A stretch of DNA of 64,000 bases from Gallaecimonas mangrovi (GTDB lineage: Bacteria > Pseudomonadota > Gammaproteobacteria > Enterobacterales > Gallaecimonadaceae), in NCBI RefSeq assembly GCF_003367375.1, contig NZ_CP031416.1:3293501-3357500 (forward strand), written 5' to 3'. The stretch's first letter is position 1. Each line of letters starts with the position of its first letter. The position numbers and the translations under genes are program-made. The notes under the pieces are model-generated. The model saw only the letters and a list, made by a program, of their open reading frames with translations, searched no databases and was not told the origin of the DNA. This document shows, one piece after another, positions 34,960 to 43,977 of this stretch.

Positions 34960-36903
34960 ATGGAAGCCAGCGCCCAGACGCACACAACGGTGTCAGGTCA
35001 TATTGAGCCCGTTGCCAACGACAACGCACACAACTGGACCGACAGAACGCTAAAGCAACGTTACCGCATTGAATCGCTGCTGGGTTCTGGCGGCATGAGT
35101 GACGTTTATAAAGCCACTGACTTGCACCTTGAAGAAGCCGGTGCACGCGACGCCCAGGTGGCAGTAAAAATACTGCGCGCCGAGCTCACCCAAGACAGCT
35201 CTGCACTGAGTTTGCTGGCCCGCGAGGCGGCCAAATCCAAGCGGCTGTCACACCCCAATATTATCCGCGTTTATGACCTGGACCACGACGGCGACACCTG
35301 GTTTATGGTGATGGAGCTGCTGGAAGGTGAACCTCTTTCCAAGGTCATTCAGCGGGCCAGGCCGCAAGGCTTAAAATGGCCAGGCGCCGCCAAGGTGTTA
35401 GAGCAAATTTTCTCGGCCATGGCGTATTCCCATGCCCGCGGCATTGTTCACGCTGACCTTAAGCCGTCGAATATTTTCGTGACCAGCCAGGGCAGCATAA
35501 AAATTCTCGATTACGGCGTGGCCCAGGCGTTAAAACCGAATTTGCACGAAGACTTTTTAAGCGACCAGCAAAGCGACGAAACCACCGTTTACGGCTACAC
35601 GCCAGCCTATGCGTCAACCTCACTTATTGCCGGTAAGGAACCGTCGGTATGTGATGACCTGTACGCCCTTGCCTGCGTGTCATTTGAGCTGCTGTCTTCT
35701 CGCCACCCGTTTGACCGTAAAAAGCTCACCGAAGAAGAACGCCGCCAATTTAAGCTGATAAAGCCGGCCCATATGCCGCTTCGGCTTTGGCAGCCGGTGC
35801 GTAAATTATTAAAAGAAGAAAAACCGCAGCCTACCTTGCACCGCTTGCAGCAGGCCATAAAACCCATTCCGGTGATGGCCATTATTTACCCGGCAGCGTT
35901 AGCGGCGTCATTGCTGATGGCTCTTGGCATCTGGCACAGCGATAAAACCGCAATCAACGCCTTGCAAGCACAGTTAGATGGCGTAAATAGCCATCAGTTG
36001 AATCTGGCGTCCATTAACGCCATGCCGGTGGATGACCTGTTAGCCAAACTCCCAAGCCTTTCGCCCCAGGAGCAAGCCGGGGTGCTACGGGTAAACCGTA
36101 ACCGCATCGTTGACCATTTTGAGCAGAAGATTGACGCGGCGCTCAAACAAGAAGACCGCCCAGACTTACCCAACTTTCCTGCCGCCGCCGTGGTGCTGAA
36201 ATCCCTTTTGGATCTTTACCCCAACGACGATGACGTACGCAATTTGGACCTGCGCTTAGAGCAGCGCCGCCAGTCGCTTATCAGCGCGCTCAGTGACGAA
36301 TACAAAGCGCGGCTAGACCAGGCCAATTATCAAGACGCACCAGCTATTGATGCGTTAGCTAACCTCAAAGCCGACCTGCACTTTTTAACACCCAAAGAGG
36401 TGGTGCCATCAGCCCAGGCACAACAAAAATTGGCAGATAACCTCAACGGCGCCATGGCCGCCGAAGACGCCCCGGCCATTAGCCGCTTGATGGACGTTGC
36501 CAACCGCTTCTTCCCCGCCTCTGACACCTTAAAAGCGCCACTAGCCAAAGCCGATAAGCTCAAAGCTGCCATCGCCAAATTGGCCGATTACCAGCAGCAA
36601 ATCGATAATGGCCAGCACCCGGATTACCCGGTCGCAGCGGCAGAAGCCTTTTATCAAAGCAAGTTGGACGGCTGGCAGCAGCAAATAGCCGATGCCAAAG
36701 ACGCCAAGGCATTAGACGCGGTTTATAACGACTTGGCCGCCTTCGAAAAAGCCCTGCCGGCGCCGCTACCGAGCCTTAAAGTGGTGCGTAAAAATCTGGC
36801 TAATGCTTACCTTGCCAAAGCCAACGAGCTGCTAAGCCATCGCCATGTGGTGGCCGCCCAGCCGTTGATGCAAAAAGCCAATACCCTCATGTCTGCAGGC
36901 TAA
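34960..36903 (+). CDS. ppkA: T6SS Ser/Thr protein kinase PpkA
   Basis: A 647-aa protein. The kinase domain (about 35-300) shows the glycine loop GSGGMS (42-47), VAVK lysine K70, helix-C Glu89, catalytic loop HADLKPSN (D166, N171) and metal site DYG (D184). It lacks the Arg of the usual HRD, so it is a non-RD kinase, and has DYG in place of DFG. One membrane segment at about 305-325 is followed by a 320-residue helical periplasmic region rich in Ala, Leu and Asp. PpkA phosphorylates the FHA protein to activate the T6SS, and the periplasmic part is the presumed sensor. It is divergent from the main operon, with AGGA nine bases before the ATG. Confidence 0.92.
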   Translation: MEASAQTHTTVSGHIEPVANDNAHNWTDRTLKQRYRIESLLGSGGMSDVYKATDLHLEEAGARDAQVAVKILRAELTQDSSALSLLAREAAKSKRLSHPNIIRVYDLDHDGDTWFMVMELLEGEPLSKVIQRARPQGLKWPGAAKVLEQIFSAMAYSHARGIVHADLKPSNIFVTSQGSIKILDYGVAQALKPNLHEDFLSDQQSDETTVYGYTPAYASTSLIAGKEPSVCDDLYALACVSFELLSSRHPFDRKKLTEEERRQFKLIKPAHMPLRLWQPVRKLLKEEKPQPTLHRLQQAIKPIPVMAIIYPAALAASLLMALGIWHSDKTAINALQAQLDGVNSHQLNLASINAMPVDDLLAKLPSLSPQEQAGVLRVNRNRIVDHFEQKIDAALKQEDRPDLPNFPAAAVVLKSLLDLYPNDDDVRNLDLRLEQRRQSLISALSDEYKARLDQANYQDAPAIDALANLKADLHFLTPKEVVPSAQAQQKLADNLNGAMAAEDAPAISRLMDVANRFFPASDTLKAPLAKADKLKAAIAKLADYQQQIDNGQHPDYPVAAAEAFYQSKLDGWQQQIADAKDAKALDAVYNDLAAFEKALPAPLPSLKVVRKNLANAYLAKANELLSHRHVVAAQPLMQKANTLMSAG

Positions 36904-36930
36904 AAAAGGCGGCCAAATGGCCGCCTTTTT
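36902..36930. terminator. Bidirectional rho-independent terminator
   Basis: The hairpin AAAAAAGGCGGCC-AAAT-GGCCGCCTTTTTT starts inside the ppkA stop codon region and ends at the stop of the convergent permease gene, serving both. Confidence 0.9.
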
Positions 36931-38135
36931 TAATGGCTGTGACTGTGATGATGGGCACTACCCGGCTTTATTTTCCGGTAAAAGCTTCCCAGCATCAGCA
37001 CCGCCAGCAGCAAACCGCATAAGGCTCTTAACCACAGCGGCAGCAACTCATGGTTGGCCGCCGTACTGACAACCCCTTGCGGCCAAAGCGCAGCTAAGTA
37101 GTTGGTTAAAAAGCCAAAGGCAATCGCTGGCACGATAACACCGGCCAAGTAAGCCACTAAGGCGCGAGTGCCCAGCTCTTGGCGTACCAGCCCTAAGGCA
37201 GCGGCGTTAGTAGCAGGCCCTGCCAGCAAAAATACCAACACTGCCCCCGGTGACACACCGCTCAGCAATAAACCTGCGGCAATGGGGGTGCTAGCGGTAG
37301 CGCAGATATACATGGGGATACCAATCAATACCATCACTGCCATGGCCGTTAAGCCGCCGCCCCAGCGGGTAAGAAAGTCGGTAGGAACAAAGGTGACAAC
37401 CAAGGCGGCAAACACCAGGCCAATGAGCAGCCACTTGACGGAGTCGTCGACCAAATCTTTGGTGACAAAATCCCAGCCCTGGCGCCATTTACTTTGAGTG
37501 CTATCACTTGGGCTGCAGCAACTATCGGTGCTGCAACAACTGGATGCGGCCTCGGCTTTCGGCGCGCAGCAGCTAGCGGCGGCCGCCGCTTTAGGGGTTT
37601 GGCCACAACAGCTGACGGAAGGCTCGGCTTTGGGCGTCCCCGTGCAGCAGCTTGCTGTAGCCTCAGCCTTAGGAACGCTACTCGCGCAGCAACTGGTGCG
37701 GGCGGGTTCGGCAGCAACCGGCGTAAACCGCATTTTGCTGCCACTACGGCCGGCCAGTAAGCCGGCAATTAGCGCCGAGCTAACCGCAGCAACGGGCCGC
37801 ACTATGGCCAATAACGGGCCCAGCAAGCCATAAGAAACCGCCACTGAATCCACACCGGTTTCCGGCGTCGATACCATAAAAGACACCGTAGCCCCTTTTG
37901 AAGCGCCAGCCCGGCGCAGCCCCATGGCGGCAGGCAGCACACCGCAGGAACACAGCGGCAAAGGCGCACCAAACAGCGCCGCTTTGGTCACCGGCTTGAT
38001 GCCTTCACCGCCCAAATGCTTGCCTAGCCAGTCGGCTGGCAGCCACACCTTTATCAGCGCTGCTGTTATATAACCCAGCAGCAACCAGGGCGCCGCTTCT
38101 ATAAAAAGATCAACAAAGTGGCTTAACAATGTCAT
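36930..38135 (-). CDS. SO_0444-type Cu/Zn efflux permease, Cys-rich
   Basis: A 401-aa membrane protein of the permease (UPF0718-like) family, close to the SO_0444 group annotated as Cu/Zn efflux transporters. N-terminal membrane segments (about 10-130) include the conserved PLCSCGVLPAA motif at 60-70. A cytoplasmic or periplasmic loop (149-207) carries six Cys-Cys pairs, and further membrane segments (about 230-385) include YICATASTPIA. The C-terminus is His-rich. These motifs suggest soft-metal handling. ATG at 38135 has GGAGAA before it; an upstream in-frame start gives no better site. It runs convergent to ppkA. Confidence 0.85.
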   Translation of the reverse strand: MTLLSHFVDLFIEAAPWLLLGYITAALIKVWLPADWLGKHLGGEGIKPVTKAALFGAPLPLCSCGVLPAAMGLRRAGASKGATVSFMVSTPETGVDSVAVSYGLLGPLLAIVRPVAAVSSALIAGLLAGRSGSKMRFTPVAAEPARTSCCASSVPKAEATASCCTGTPKAEPSVSCCGQTPKAAAAASCCAPKAEAASSCCSTDSCCSPSDSTQSKWRQGWDFVTKDLVDDSVKWLLIGLVFAALVVTFVPTDFLTRWGGGLTAMAVMVLIGIPMYICATASTPIAAGLLLSGVSPGAVLVFLLAGPATNAAALGLVRQELGTRALVAYLAGVIVPAIAFGFLTNYLAALWPQGVVSTAANHELLPLWLRALCGLLLAVLMLGSFYRKIKPGSAHHHSHSH

Positions 38136-38228
38136 GGATTCTCCGTCCGATTGAGGACCTGCCCTAAGCATAACCTTGGACTGCACTTTAGGGTCAAGCG
38201 GCAAGGAATTTGTACCTTGTTTGGCCAA

Positions 38229-38251
38229 CGCGAAACGTTTTCGTGTAGAAT
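38229..38251 (+). promoter_or_regulatory. Probable PurR operator with overlapping promoter, purH-purD
   Basis: CGCGAAACGTTTTCGT at 38229-38244 matches the enterobacterial PurR box ACGCAAACGTTTTCGT at 12 of 16 positions, with the right half-site perfect. A -10-like TAGAAT follows at 38246-38251, and TTGGCC at 38221-38226 is a weak -35. An operator within the spacer would block RNA polymerase when purines are plentiful, the known logic for purHD. Confidence 0.65.
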
Positions 38252-38298
38252 ACGGCCCGCTTTTTCCTATTCTTCCGCTCAGCCATAGAGATCATCTG

Positions 38299-39861
38299 AT
38301 GCAAGACGCTCGCCCCATCCGTCGCGCCCTTATCAGCGTATCTGACAAAACCGGTATTACCGACTTTGCCCAAGCTCTCACCCAACGTGGTGTTGAGATC
38401 CTGTCCACCGGCGGTACTTACCGTCTGCTTAAAGAAAACGGCATTGCCGTCACCGAAGTGTCCGAATACACGGGCTTTCCGGAGATGATGGACGGCCGGG
38501 TTAAAACCCTGCACCCGAAAGTGCACGGTGGCATTCTTGGCCGCCGCGGTACCGACGATGCGGTCATGAGCGAGCACAGCATTAACCCCATCGATCTGGT
38601 GGTGGTTAATCTCTACCCCTTTGCAGCGACGGTAGCCAACCCCGACTGTAAATTTGAGGACGCGGTCGAAAATATCGACATCGGCGGCCCAACCATGGTG
38701 CGTTCTGCCGCCAAAAACCACAAAGACGTGGCCATTGTGGTGAGCAGCAACAACTACAGCCGTATTTTGGCCGAAATGGACGAAAACGACGGCAGCCTGA
38801 GCTTTGAAACCCGTTTCGACTTGGCTATTCGCGCCTTTGAACACACTGCCGCCTATGATGGCATGATTGCCAACCACTTTGGCGCCATGTTCGGTGACAG
38901 CAAGTTCCCTCGCACCTTCAATAGCCAATTTATTAAAAAGCAGGATCTGCGCTATGGCGAAAACAGCCATCAGCAATCGGCTTTCTATGTAGAGGCCGAC
39001 CCCAAAGAAGCCTCTATTGCTACCGCCCAGCAACTGCAAGGTAAAGCGCTGTCGTACAACAACATCGCCGACACCGATGCTGCCCTTGAGTGCGTAAAAG
39101 AATTCACCCAACCGGCCTGCGTTATTGTCAAACATGCCAACCCCTGTGGTGTGGCCGTTGGCGCTAACATTTTGGAAGCCTACGAGCGGGCCTTTAAAAC
39201 CGACCCCACCAGCGCCTTTGGCGGCATTATTGCCTTTAACCAAGAGCTGGACGCCGACACAGCCAAGGCCATTGTTGACCGTCAGTTTGTGGAAGTGATT
39301 ATCGCGCCCAAGGTTTCTACCGCCGCGCGCGAAGCCTGTAGCGCCAAAGCCAATGTGCGTTTGCTGGAATCTGGCCAGTGGCAAGTGCGCCCTGCCGCCC
39401 TTGATTTCAAACGCGTTAACGGCGGCCTGCTGGTTCAAGATAAAGACCAAGGCATGGTGGCTAACAGCGACCTGAAAGTTGTCACCAAGCGCGCCCCGAG
39501 CGAAGACGAAATGAAAGACCTTCTCTTTGCCTGGAAGGTGGCCAAATTCGTTAAATCTAACGCCATTGTTTACGTTAAAAACGAAATGACCATCGGCGTT
39601 GGCGCCGGCCAAATGAGCCGCGTCTATTCCGCCAAAATCGCCGGCATTAAGGCCGAAGACGAAGGCTTGGAAGTGCCCGGCTCTGTCATGGCGTCTGACG
39701 CCTTCTTCCCGTTCCGCGACGGTATTGATGCGGCAGCCAAAGCCGGTATCAAAGCCGTTATTCAGCCCGGCGGTTCCATCCGCGACGAAGAAGTGATCAA
39801 GGCCGCTGACGAAGCCGGCATTGCCATGGTCTTCACCGGTATGCGCCACTTCCGCCACTAA
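38299..39861 (+). CDS. purH: Bifunctional AICAR formyltransferase/IMP cyclohydrolase
   Basis: A 520-aa protein catalysing the last two steps of IMP synthesis. The N-terminal MGS-like cyclohydrolase domain spans about 1-190 ([59 protein letters not shown]). The C-terminal AICAR transformylase domain (about 200-520) has KHANPCG with the catalytic Lys-His and ends in [12 protein letters not shown] at 38299 is chosen because [14 protein letters not shown] matches known PurH starts; the open frame extends further up through the promoter. purD follows 9 bp later. Confidence 0.97.
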   Translation: MQDARPIRRALISVSDKTGITDFAQALTQRGVEILSTGGTYRLLKENGIAVTEVSEYTGFPEMMDGRVKTLHPKVHGGILGRRGTDDAVMSEHSINPIDLVVVNLYPFAATVANPDCKFEDAVENIDIGGPTMVRSAAKNHKDVAIVVSSNNYSRILAEMDENDGSLSFETRFDLAIRAFEHTAAYDGMIANHFGAMFGDSKFPRTFNSQFIKKQDLRYGENSHQQSAFYVEADPKEASIATAQQLQGKALSYNNIADTDAALECVKEFTQPACVIVKHANPCGVAVGANILEAYERAFKTDPTSAFGGIIAFNQELDADTAKAIVDRQFVEVIIAPKVSTAAREACSAKANVRLLESGQWQVRPAALDFKRVNGGLLVQDKDQGMVANSDLKVVTKRAPSEDEMKDLLFAWKVAKFVKSNAIVYVKNEMTIGVGAGQMSRVYSAKIAGIKAEDEGLEVPGSVMASDAFFPFRDGIDAAAKAGIKAVIQPGGSIRDEEVIKAADEAGIAMVFTGMRHFRH

Positions 39862-39870
39862 GGAGTCAGC

Positions 39871-41151
39871 ATGAAGGTTCTGGTTATTGGCGGCGGTGGC
39901 CGCGAGCATGCGCTGGCTTGGAAAGCGGCGCAAAGCGAAGAGGTTGAAACGGTTTTTGTGGCGCCCGGCAATGCCGGTACCGCCCTTGAGCCTAAGCTTG
40001 AAAACGTTAACGTGGCTGGCAACGAAGCCCTGGTGCAATTTGCCAAAGACAACCACATTGAGCTGACCATTGTTGGCCCGGAAGCGCCCTTGGTTGACGG
40101 CGTGGTTGATGCCTTTCGCGCTGAAGGTTTGGCTATCTTTGGCCCCACCCAGGCTGCGGCGCAGCTGGAAGGCTCCAAGGCCTTCAGTAAGGATTTCCTG
40201 GCTCGCCACAACATTCCAACGGCCCAGTACCGTACCTTCACCGAGGTTGAGCCGGCCCTTGCTTACCTTGAAGAACGCGGCGCCCCTATCGTTGTTAAGG
40301 CCGATGGCCTGGCTGCCGGTAAAGGGGTCATTGTTGCCCTGAGCCTGGATGATGCCAAAGCCGCAGTGAAAGACATGCTTTCTGGCAATGCCTTTGGTGA
40401 CGCCGGTGCCCGGGTGGTAATTGAAGACTTCCTGGACGGCGAGGAAGCCAGCTTTATTGTGATGGTGGATGGCAACAACGTCACCCCCATGGCCACCAGC
40501 CAAGACCACAAGCGGGTTGGCGACGGTGACACCGGCCCCAATACCGGCGGTATGGGTGCTTACAGCCCGGCGCCGGTGGTGACCACTGAGGTCTATCGCC
40601 GCATCATGGATGAGGTGATTTACCCCACCGTGGAAGGCATGAAAGCAGACGGTATTCCTTACACCGGTTTTCTGTACGCTGGCCTGATGATTGACCACGA
40701 CGGCGCTCCTAAGGTCATCGAATTTAACTGCCGCTTTGGTGACCCGGAAACCCAGCCGATCATGATGCGTTTGAAATCGGATCTGGTGAAGTTGTGCCTG
40801 GCCGCTACTGCTGGTGAGTTGGACAAGTTTCCTTCAGCTAACTGGGACGAACGCCCGGCCGTTGGCGTGGTCATGGCGGCGGCTAACTACCCGGCCTCAC
40901 CGCAAAAAGGCGACGCCATTAGTGGCCTGGACGCCGTGCCGCCAACCGTAAAGGTGTTTCATGCTGGCACCAAAGAGCAAGACGGCAAGGTAATAACCAG
41001 TGGTGGCCGCGTATTGTGCGTTACTGCCCTTGGCGACTCGGTACTGGCGGCGCAGCACAATGCGTACGCTGGCGTAGGTGCCATTCAGTGGGATGGTGCC
41101 TTCTTCAGAACCGATATCGCCTATCGCGCCATTCGCCGGGAAATCGACTAA
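39871..41151 (+). CDS. purD: Phosphoribosylamine-glycine ligase (GAR synthetase)
   Basis: A 426-aa ATP-grasp enzyme that joins phosphoribosylamine and glycine, the second step of purine synthesis. The start MKVLVIGGGGREHALAWKAAQS is diagnostic. VIVGPEAPLVDG-like and KADGLAAGKGV motifs follow, then NTGGMGAYSPAP and EFNCRFGDPETQ. The length is standard. It forms an operon with purH and ends at a strong terminator. Confidence 0.97.
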   Translation: MKVLVIGGGGREHALAWKAAQSEEVETVFVAPGNAGTALEPKLENVNVAGNEALVQFAKDNHIELTIVGPEAPLVDGVVDAFRAEGLAIFGPTQAAAQLEGSKAFSKDFLARHNIPTAQYRTFTEVEPALAYLEERGAPIVVKADGLAAGKGVIVALSLDDAKAAVKDMLSGNAFGDAGARVVIEDFLDGEEASFIVMVDGNNVTPMATSQDHKRVGDGDTGPNTGGMGAYSPAPVVTTEVYRRIMDEVIYPTVEGMKADGIPYTGFLYAGLMIDHDGAPKVIEFNCRFGDPETQPIMMRLKSDLVKLCLAATAGELDKFPSANWDERPAVGVVMAAANYPASPQKGDAISGLDAVPPTVKVFHAGTKEQDGKVITSGGRVLCVTALGDSVLAAQHNAYAGVGAIQWDGAFFRTDIAYRAIRREID

Positions 41152-41154
41152 ATC

Positions 41155-41182
41155 AAAAAGGCCGGCCTGCGCCGGCCTTTTT
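41155..41182 (+). terminator. Rho-independent terminator after purD
   Basis: Perfect 12-bp arms AAAAAGGCCGGC and GCCGGCCTTTTT enclose the loop CTGC. Confidence 0.93.
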
Positions 41183-41260
41183 ATCCTCTTCGATATTTCC
41201 ATTGCACAACCTGGCGCTATCTCTTAGGGTTTAGCGCTCCGTTCTTAGGCTCTTGTGGTT

Positions 41261-41614
41261 ATGTCCCTATCGTCCTGGCCCATGTGGCTGCGTTACCGAG
41301 TTTATGCGGCCATGTTGGCCATCCTTTTTGCCGCGGCCTTTATTAGCGAAGCGGGCCAAGCAGCTGGCCCCTGGCATGTGCAGCTGCACTTGTTGACCTT
41401 CTTTGTGGTGGCACTGGTGAGCTGTTGGGCCTGGCCCAAGTTGCACCTTAAGTGGCAACTGCTGATGGCGGTATTGGTGCCTGTTATCCACGAAGTATGT
41501 GAAATGTTTGGCCACGGCCACCGCTTGGAATACCGCGACATAGCCATTGACGTGGCGGGCGGTTTTATCGGTATTGCCCTTGCCGCCTTCTTTAAACGAA
41601 AAAGCGCCGCATAG
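41261..41614 (+). CDS. VanZ-like small membrane protein
   Basis: A protein of about 117 aa with three or four hydrophobic segments (VYAAMLAILFAAAFISEAG; LLTFFVVALVSCWAW; WQLLMAVLVPVIHEVCEMF; VAGGFIGIALAAFF). The EVCEMFGHGHRLEYRDIAIDVAGGFIGIALA part matches the conserved E-x-x-Q/M-x-F...R-x-x-x-x-D-x-x-x-N/G-x-x-G pattern of VanZ-like proteins. Function outside glycopeptide resistance loci is unknown. ATG at 41261 is used; an in-frame GTG at 41255 has a slightly better placed TAGG and is a real alternative. Confidence 0.7.
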   Translation: MSLSSWPMWLRYRVYAAMLAILFAAAFISEAGQAAGPWHVQLHLLTFFVVALVSCWAWPKLHLKWQLLMAVLVPVIHEVCEMFGHGHRLEYRDIAIDVAGGFIGIALAAFFKRKSAA

Positions 41615-41627
41615 CGGCGCTTTTTTT
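41599..41627. terminator. Bidirectional rho-independent terminator
   Basis: AAAAAGCGCCGC-ATA-GCGGCGCTTTTT starts in the 3' end of the VanZ-like gene and is placed to stop the convergent chemoreceptor gene as well. Confidence 0.9.
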
Positions 41628-41643
41628 ATGTTTGCAGCGTCCC

Positions 41644-43548
41644 TTAAACCTTAAATATTTCTACCGAACGGTTTAGCAGGTTGGCCAGCTCGGTTAAGTC
41701 TTGGGCACTTTGGTGGTTGCTTTGTGACACATCAAAGCTGGAACGCGCCTCGTCGTTAATATCCGACACATTCGAGCTTATCTCTGCCGCCACCTTGCTT
41801 TGCTCTTCGACAGCGGTGGCAATTTGGGTATTCATATCCTGGATCATCCCCACCGAACGCTGAATTTCTTGCAGCGCCGTATTGGCCTGGGCTGATTTTT
41901 CCGCGGTGCCTTTGGCGTCATTCATGTTGCGGGTCATCATCTGCAGCGAACGGCTTGCTTCGTTTTGCAGCCGCCCTATGGTCTCTTGGATCATATTGGT
42001 ACTTTCTTTGGTTTTATTGGCCAGGCTGCGCACTTCATCAGCCACCACCGCAAAGCCGCGGCCATGTTCACCGGCCCGGGCTGCTTCAATGGCGGCGTTC
42101 AGCGCCAATAAGTTGGTTTGTTCAGAGATCCCGTCAATCACCTCTAAAATTTTGCCAATGCCCTGGGTTTCTTGCTCCAGCTCATTGTTCACCGTAACCA
42201 CCTGCTCAATGCCCGCCACCAAGTGCATAATGCTTTGGTTCATGTCTCCCACAACCCCCATACCCGACTCGGAATGGTTATTGGCATCCCTTGCTGAATC
42301 AGAGGCTTGCAATGCATGGCGAGCTACTTCGTCGACGGTGGCCGACATTTCATTCATCGCCGTAGCAGTTTGCTCTAACTGCATCATTTGCGCTTCGGAG
42401 CTGGACCTGACCGACGACGAGGTTTGGCTCATCTCAACCGAAGCCGCTTCCAAGCGCTGCGCCGCCTCGCGGATATTAATAATGGTTGCTTTTAATGCCA
42501 CCACCATCCGGTAGGTTGCGCCCAGCACCCCGCTTTCATCGCCCCTGGCACGGTCAGCCAGCGAGAAGTCACCTTTGGAAATTTTATTGACGATGGCTTC
42601 AATCTCTACCGGCTCGCCACCAATGGGGCGATACATCAAACGCACCACCAGGTAATAGCTCACCGCCAGGGAAACCAGAATGGCGATAATGGCTATCCAC
42701 AAGCTGGTCCAAAGGTAACTGCGTGACGCCGCTTCAATATCGCTGCGGCTTTCCCAGCTCCACACCGACCACCCCAATTCTTTAGAGATAGCGTTAAACA
42801 CAAAGTAGGCTTTGCCATTGAGTTGGTACTGATGGCCAACCCCACTTTGGTCGCGGTATTGTTCAAAAGACGGGCGGTCTTTAAACAAGTTGGTACCAAT
42901 CATGGCGGCATTATTGGCCGACAAAATATAACCGTCTTGGCGCGCCACATAGATTTGGTTGCGCTTAGAAAGGCTGGTGATAAATTTCGCCAAATTATCC
43001 AGGCCAATATTAAGCCCCATAATGCCAACAATATGGCCGTCTCGAACCACGGGCGTTACCAGCGACATAATAGTGCGCCCTGATGATGCCTTGTAAGGCG
43101 TGGTCACCACCTGCTTCTCACCGGCCATAATGCGGGTGTACCACTCACGGCCAGCCTGCTTGGCATTAAAATTGGCTACCGCCCCTTCCACCCGGTAAAC
43201 GGTGCCGCCAGCGGTGCTATAAAAGGCCGCAACAATGTCGTAATTGTCTTGCATGTATTTGAGCTGCGCCGTTAGCTGGGCGGTATTGAGCTGGCCGTTT
43301 GCATCCACATCAAGGCCTTTGCCCGCCATGGCCAGTACATCAAAGTTACGCAGCATTTTTTGTTCAACCGCCGACGCCATCAGAAAAGCCTGCTGCTTCA
43401 TCTTATTGGTGTAGTTGGTTTCGGATGAGCGGCTAAAAGATTGGTAGCCTAAATAAACAATGATCACGATGACGCAGCTAAATAAGGCTCCTATTGAAAA
43501 AAGGAGTTTATTTTTTGCACTCATCCGGGTCGGCGCTGATGTCGACAT
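41644..43548 (-). CDS. Methyl-accepting chemotaxis protein, Cache sensor
   Basis: A 634-aa chemoreceptor. Membrane segments at about 13-35 and 283-305 enclose a periplasmic double-Cache-like sensor ([64 protein letters not shown]). A HAMP domain follows ([24 protein letters not shown]), then the long coiled-coil signalling domain with the hairpin tip [34 protein letters not shown]. There is no C-terminal CheR-docking pentapeptide. The ligand is probably a small organic molecule such as an amino or organic acid. AGGAT precedes the ATG. Confidence 0.95.
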   Translation of the reverse strand: MSTSAPTRMSAKNKLLFSIGALFSCVIVIIVYLGYQSFSRSSETNYTNKMKQQAFLMASAVEQKMLRNFDVLAMAGKGLDVDANGQLNTAQLTAQLKYMQDNYDIVAAFYSTAGGTVYRVEGAVANFNAKQAGREWYTRIMAGEKQVVTTPYKASSGRTIMSLVTPVVRDGHIVGIMGLNIGLDNLAKFITSLSKRNQIYVARQDGYILSANNAAMIGTNLFKDRPSFEQYRDQSGVGHQYQLNGKAYFVFNAISKELGWSVWSWESRSDIEAASRSYLWTSLWIAIIAILVSLAVSYYLVVRLMYRPIGGEPVEIEAIVNKISKGDFSLADRARGDESGVLGATYRMVVALKATIINIREAAQRLEAASVEMSQTSSSVRSSSEAQMMQLEQTATAMNEMSATVDEVARHALQASDSARDANNHSESGMGVVGDMNQSIMHLVAGIEQVVTVNNELEQETQGIGKILEVIDGISEQTNLLALNAAIEAARAGEHGRGFAVVADEVRSLANKTKESTNMIQETIGRLQNEASRSLQMMTRNMNDAKGTAEKSAQANTALQEIQRSVGMIQDMNTQIATAVEEQSKVAAEISSNVSDINDEARSSFDVSQSNHQSAQDLTELANLLNRSVEIFKV

Positions 43549-43977
43549 ATCGCTTTTATCCTATAAAACCAAAAAAAGATGAAAAACACGGTGGGAGGGT
43601 ATTGTTTCGTTATCTAAAAGCTTCGGCGGCTGCGCAATAACTTAGGCGCCAAGCCATGGCGGCTAAGTTGCTACCGCCACCTATCACCCTTAAAGCGACC
43701 AGTAACAGCCAATAATTGAGGGATTCTGTAAGGTTTCCCGCAAAAACCTTGCTCAAATAACCTCAACGCTTGCCGACCTTTTTTCTAAAAAGCCGCCTTG
43801 CCTGTTAAATAGGCAACAAATTCTAAAGGCGGTAATTTAAAGAGAAAAGGCCGCTTTATTAAGTAATAAAAAAGAAAAAAGCCCGCAGGGATGGCTCGCT
43901 TTATAAAGTCAAAAACGAGCACATATTTAAAACATACTACTCATTTAGGCTAAATAACTCAGCGATATTAACCAGCC
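43549..43977. other. 429-bp intergenic region with nested hairpin
   Basis: No credible gene is seen. It holds the upstream region of the chemoreceptor gene and the 3' side of the M61 peptidase gene. One notable structure is a nested dyad: outer arms CCGCCTT/AAGGCGG (about 43793-43799 and 43826-43832) around the inner arms GCCT/AGGC (43800-43803 and 43811-43814). It could be a weak terminator, an RNA element or chance. Confidence 0.4.

Noticed and set aside
38194-40698. 834-codon open frame on the minus strand
   Set aside because: It lies wholly antisense to purH and purD, which are unmistakable. Its Gly/His/Asn-rich composition is what a reversed GC-biased gene gives.
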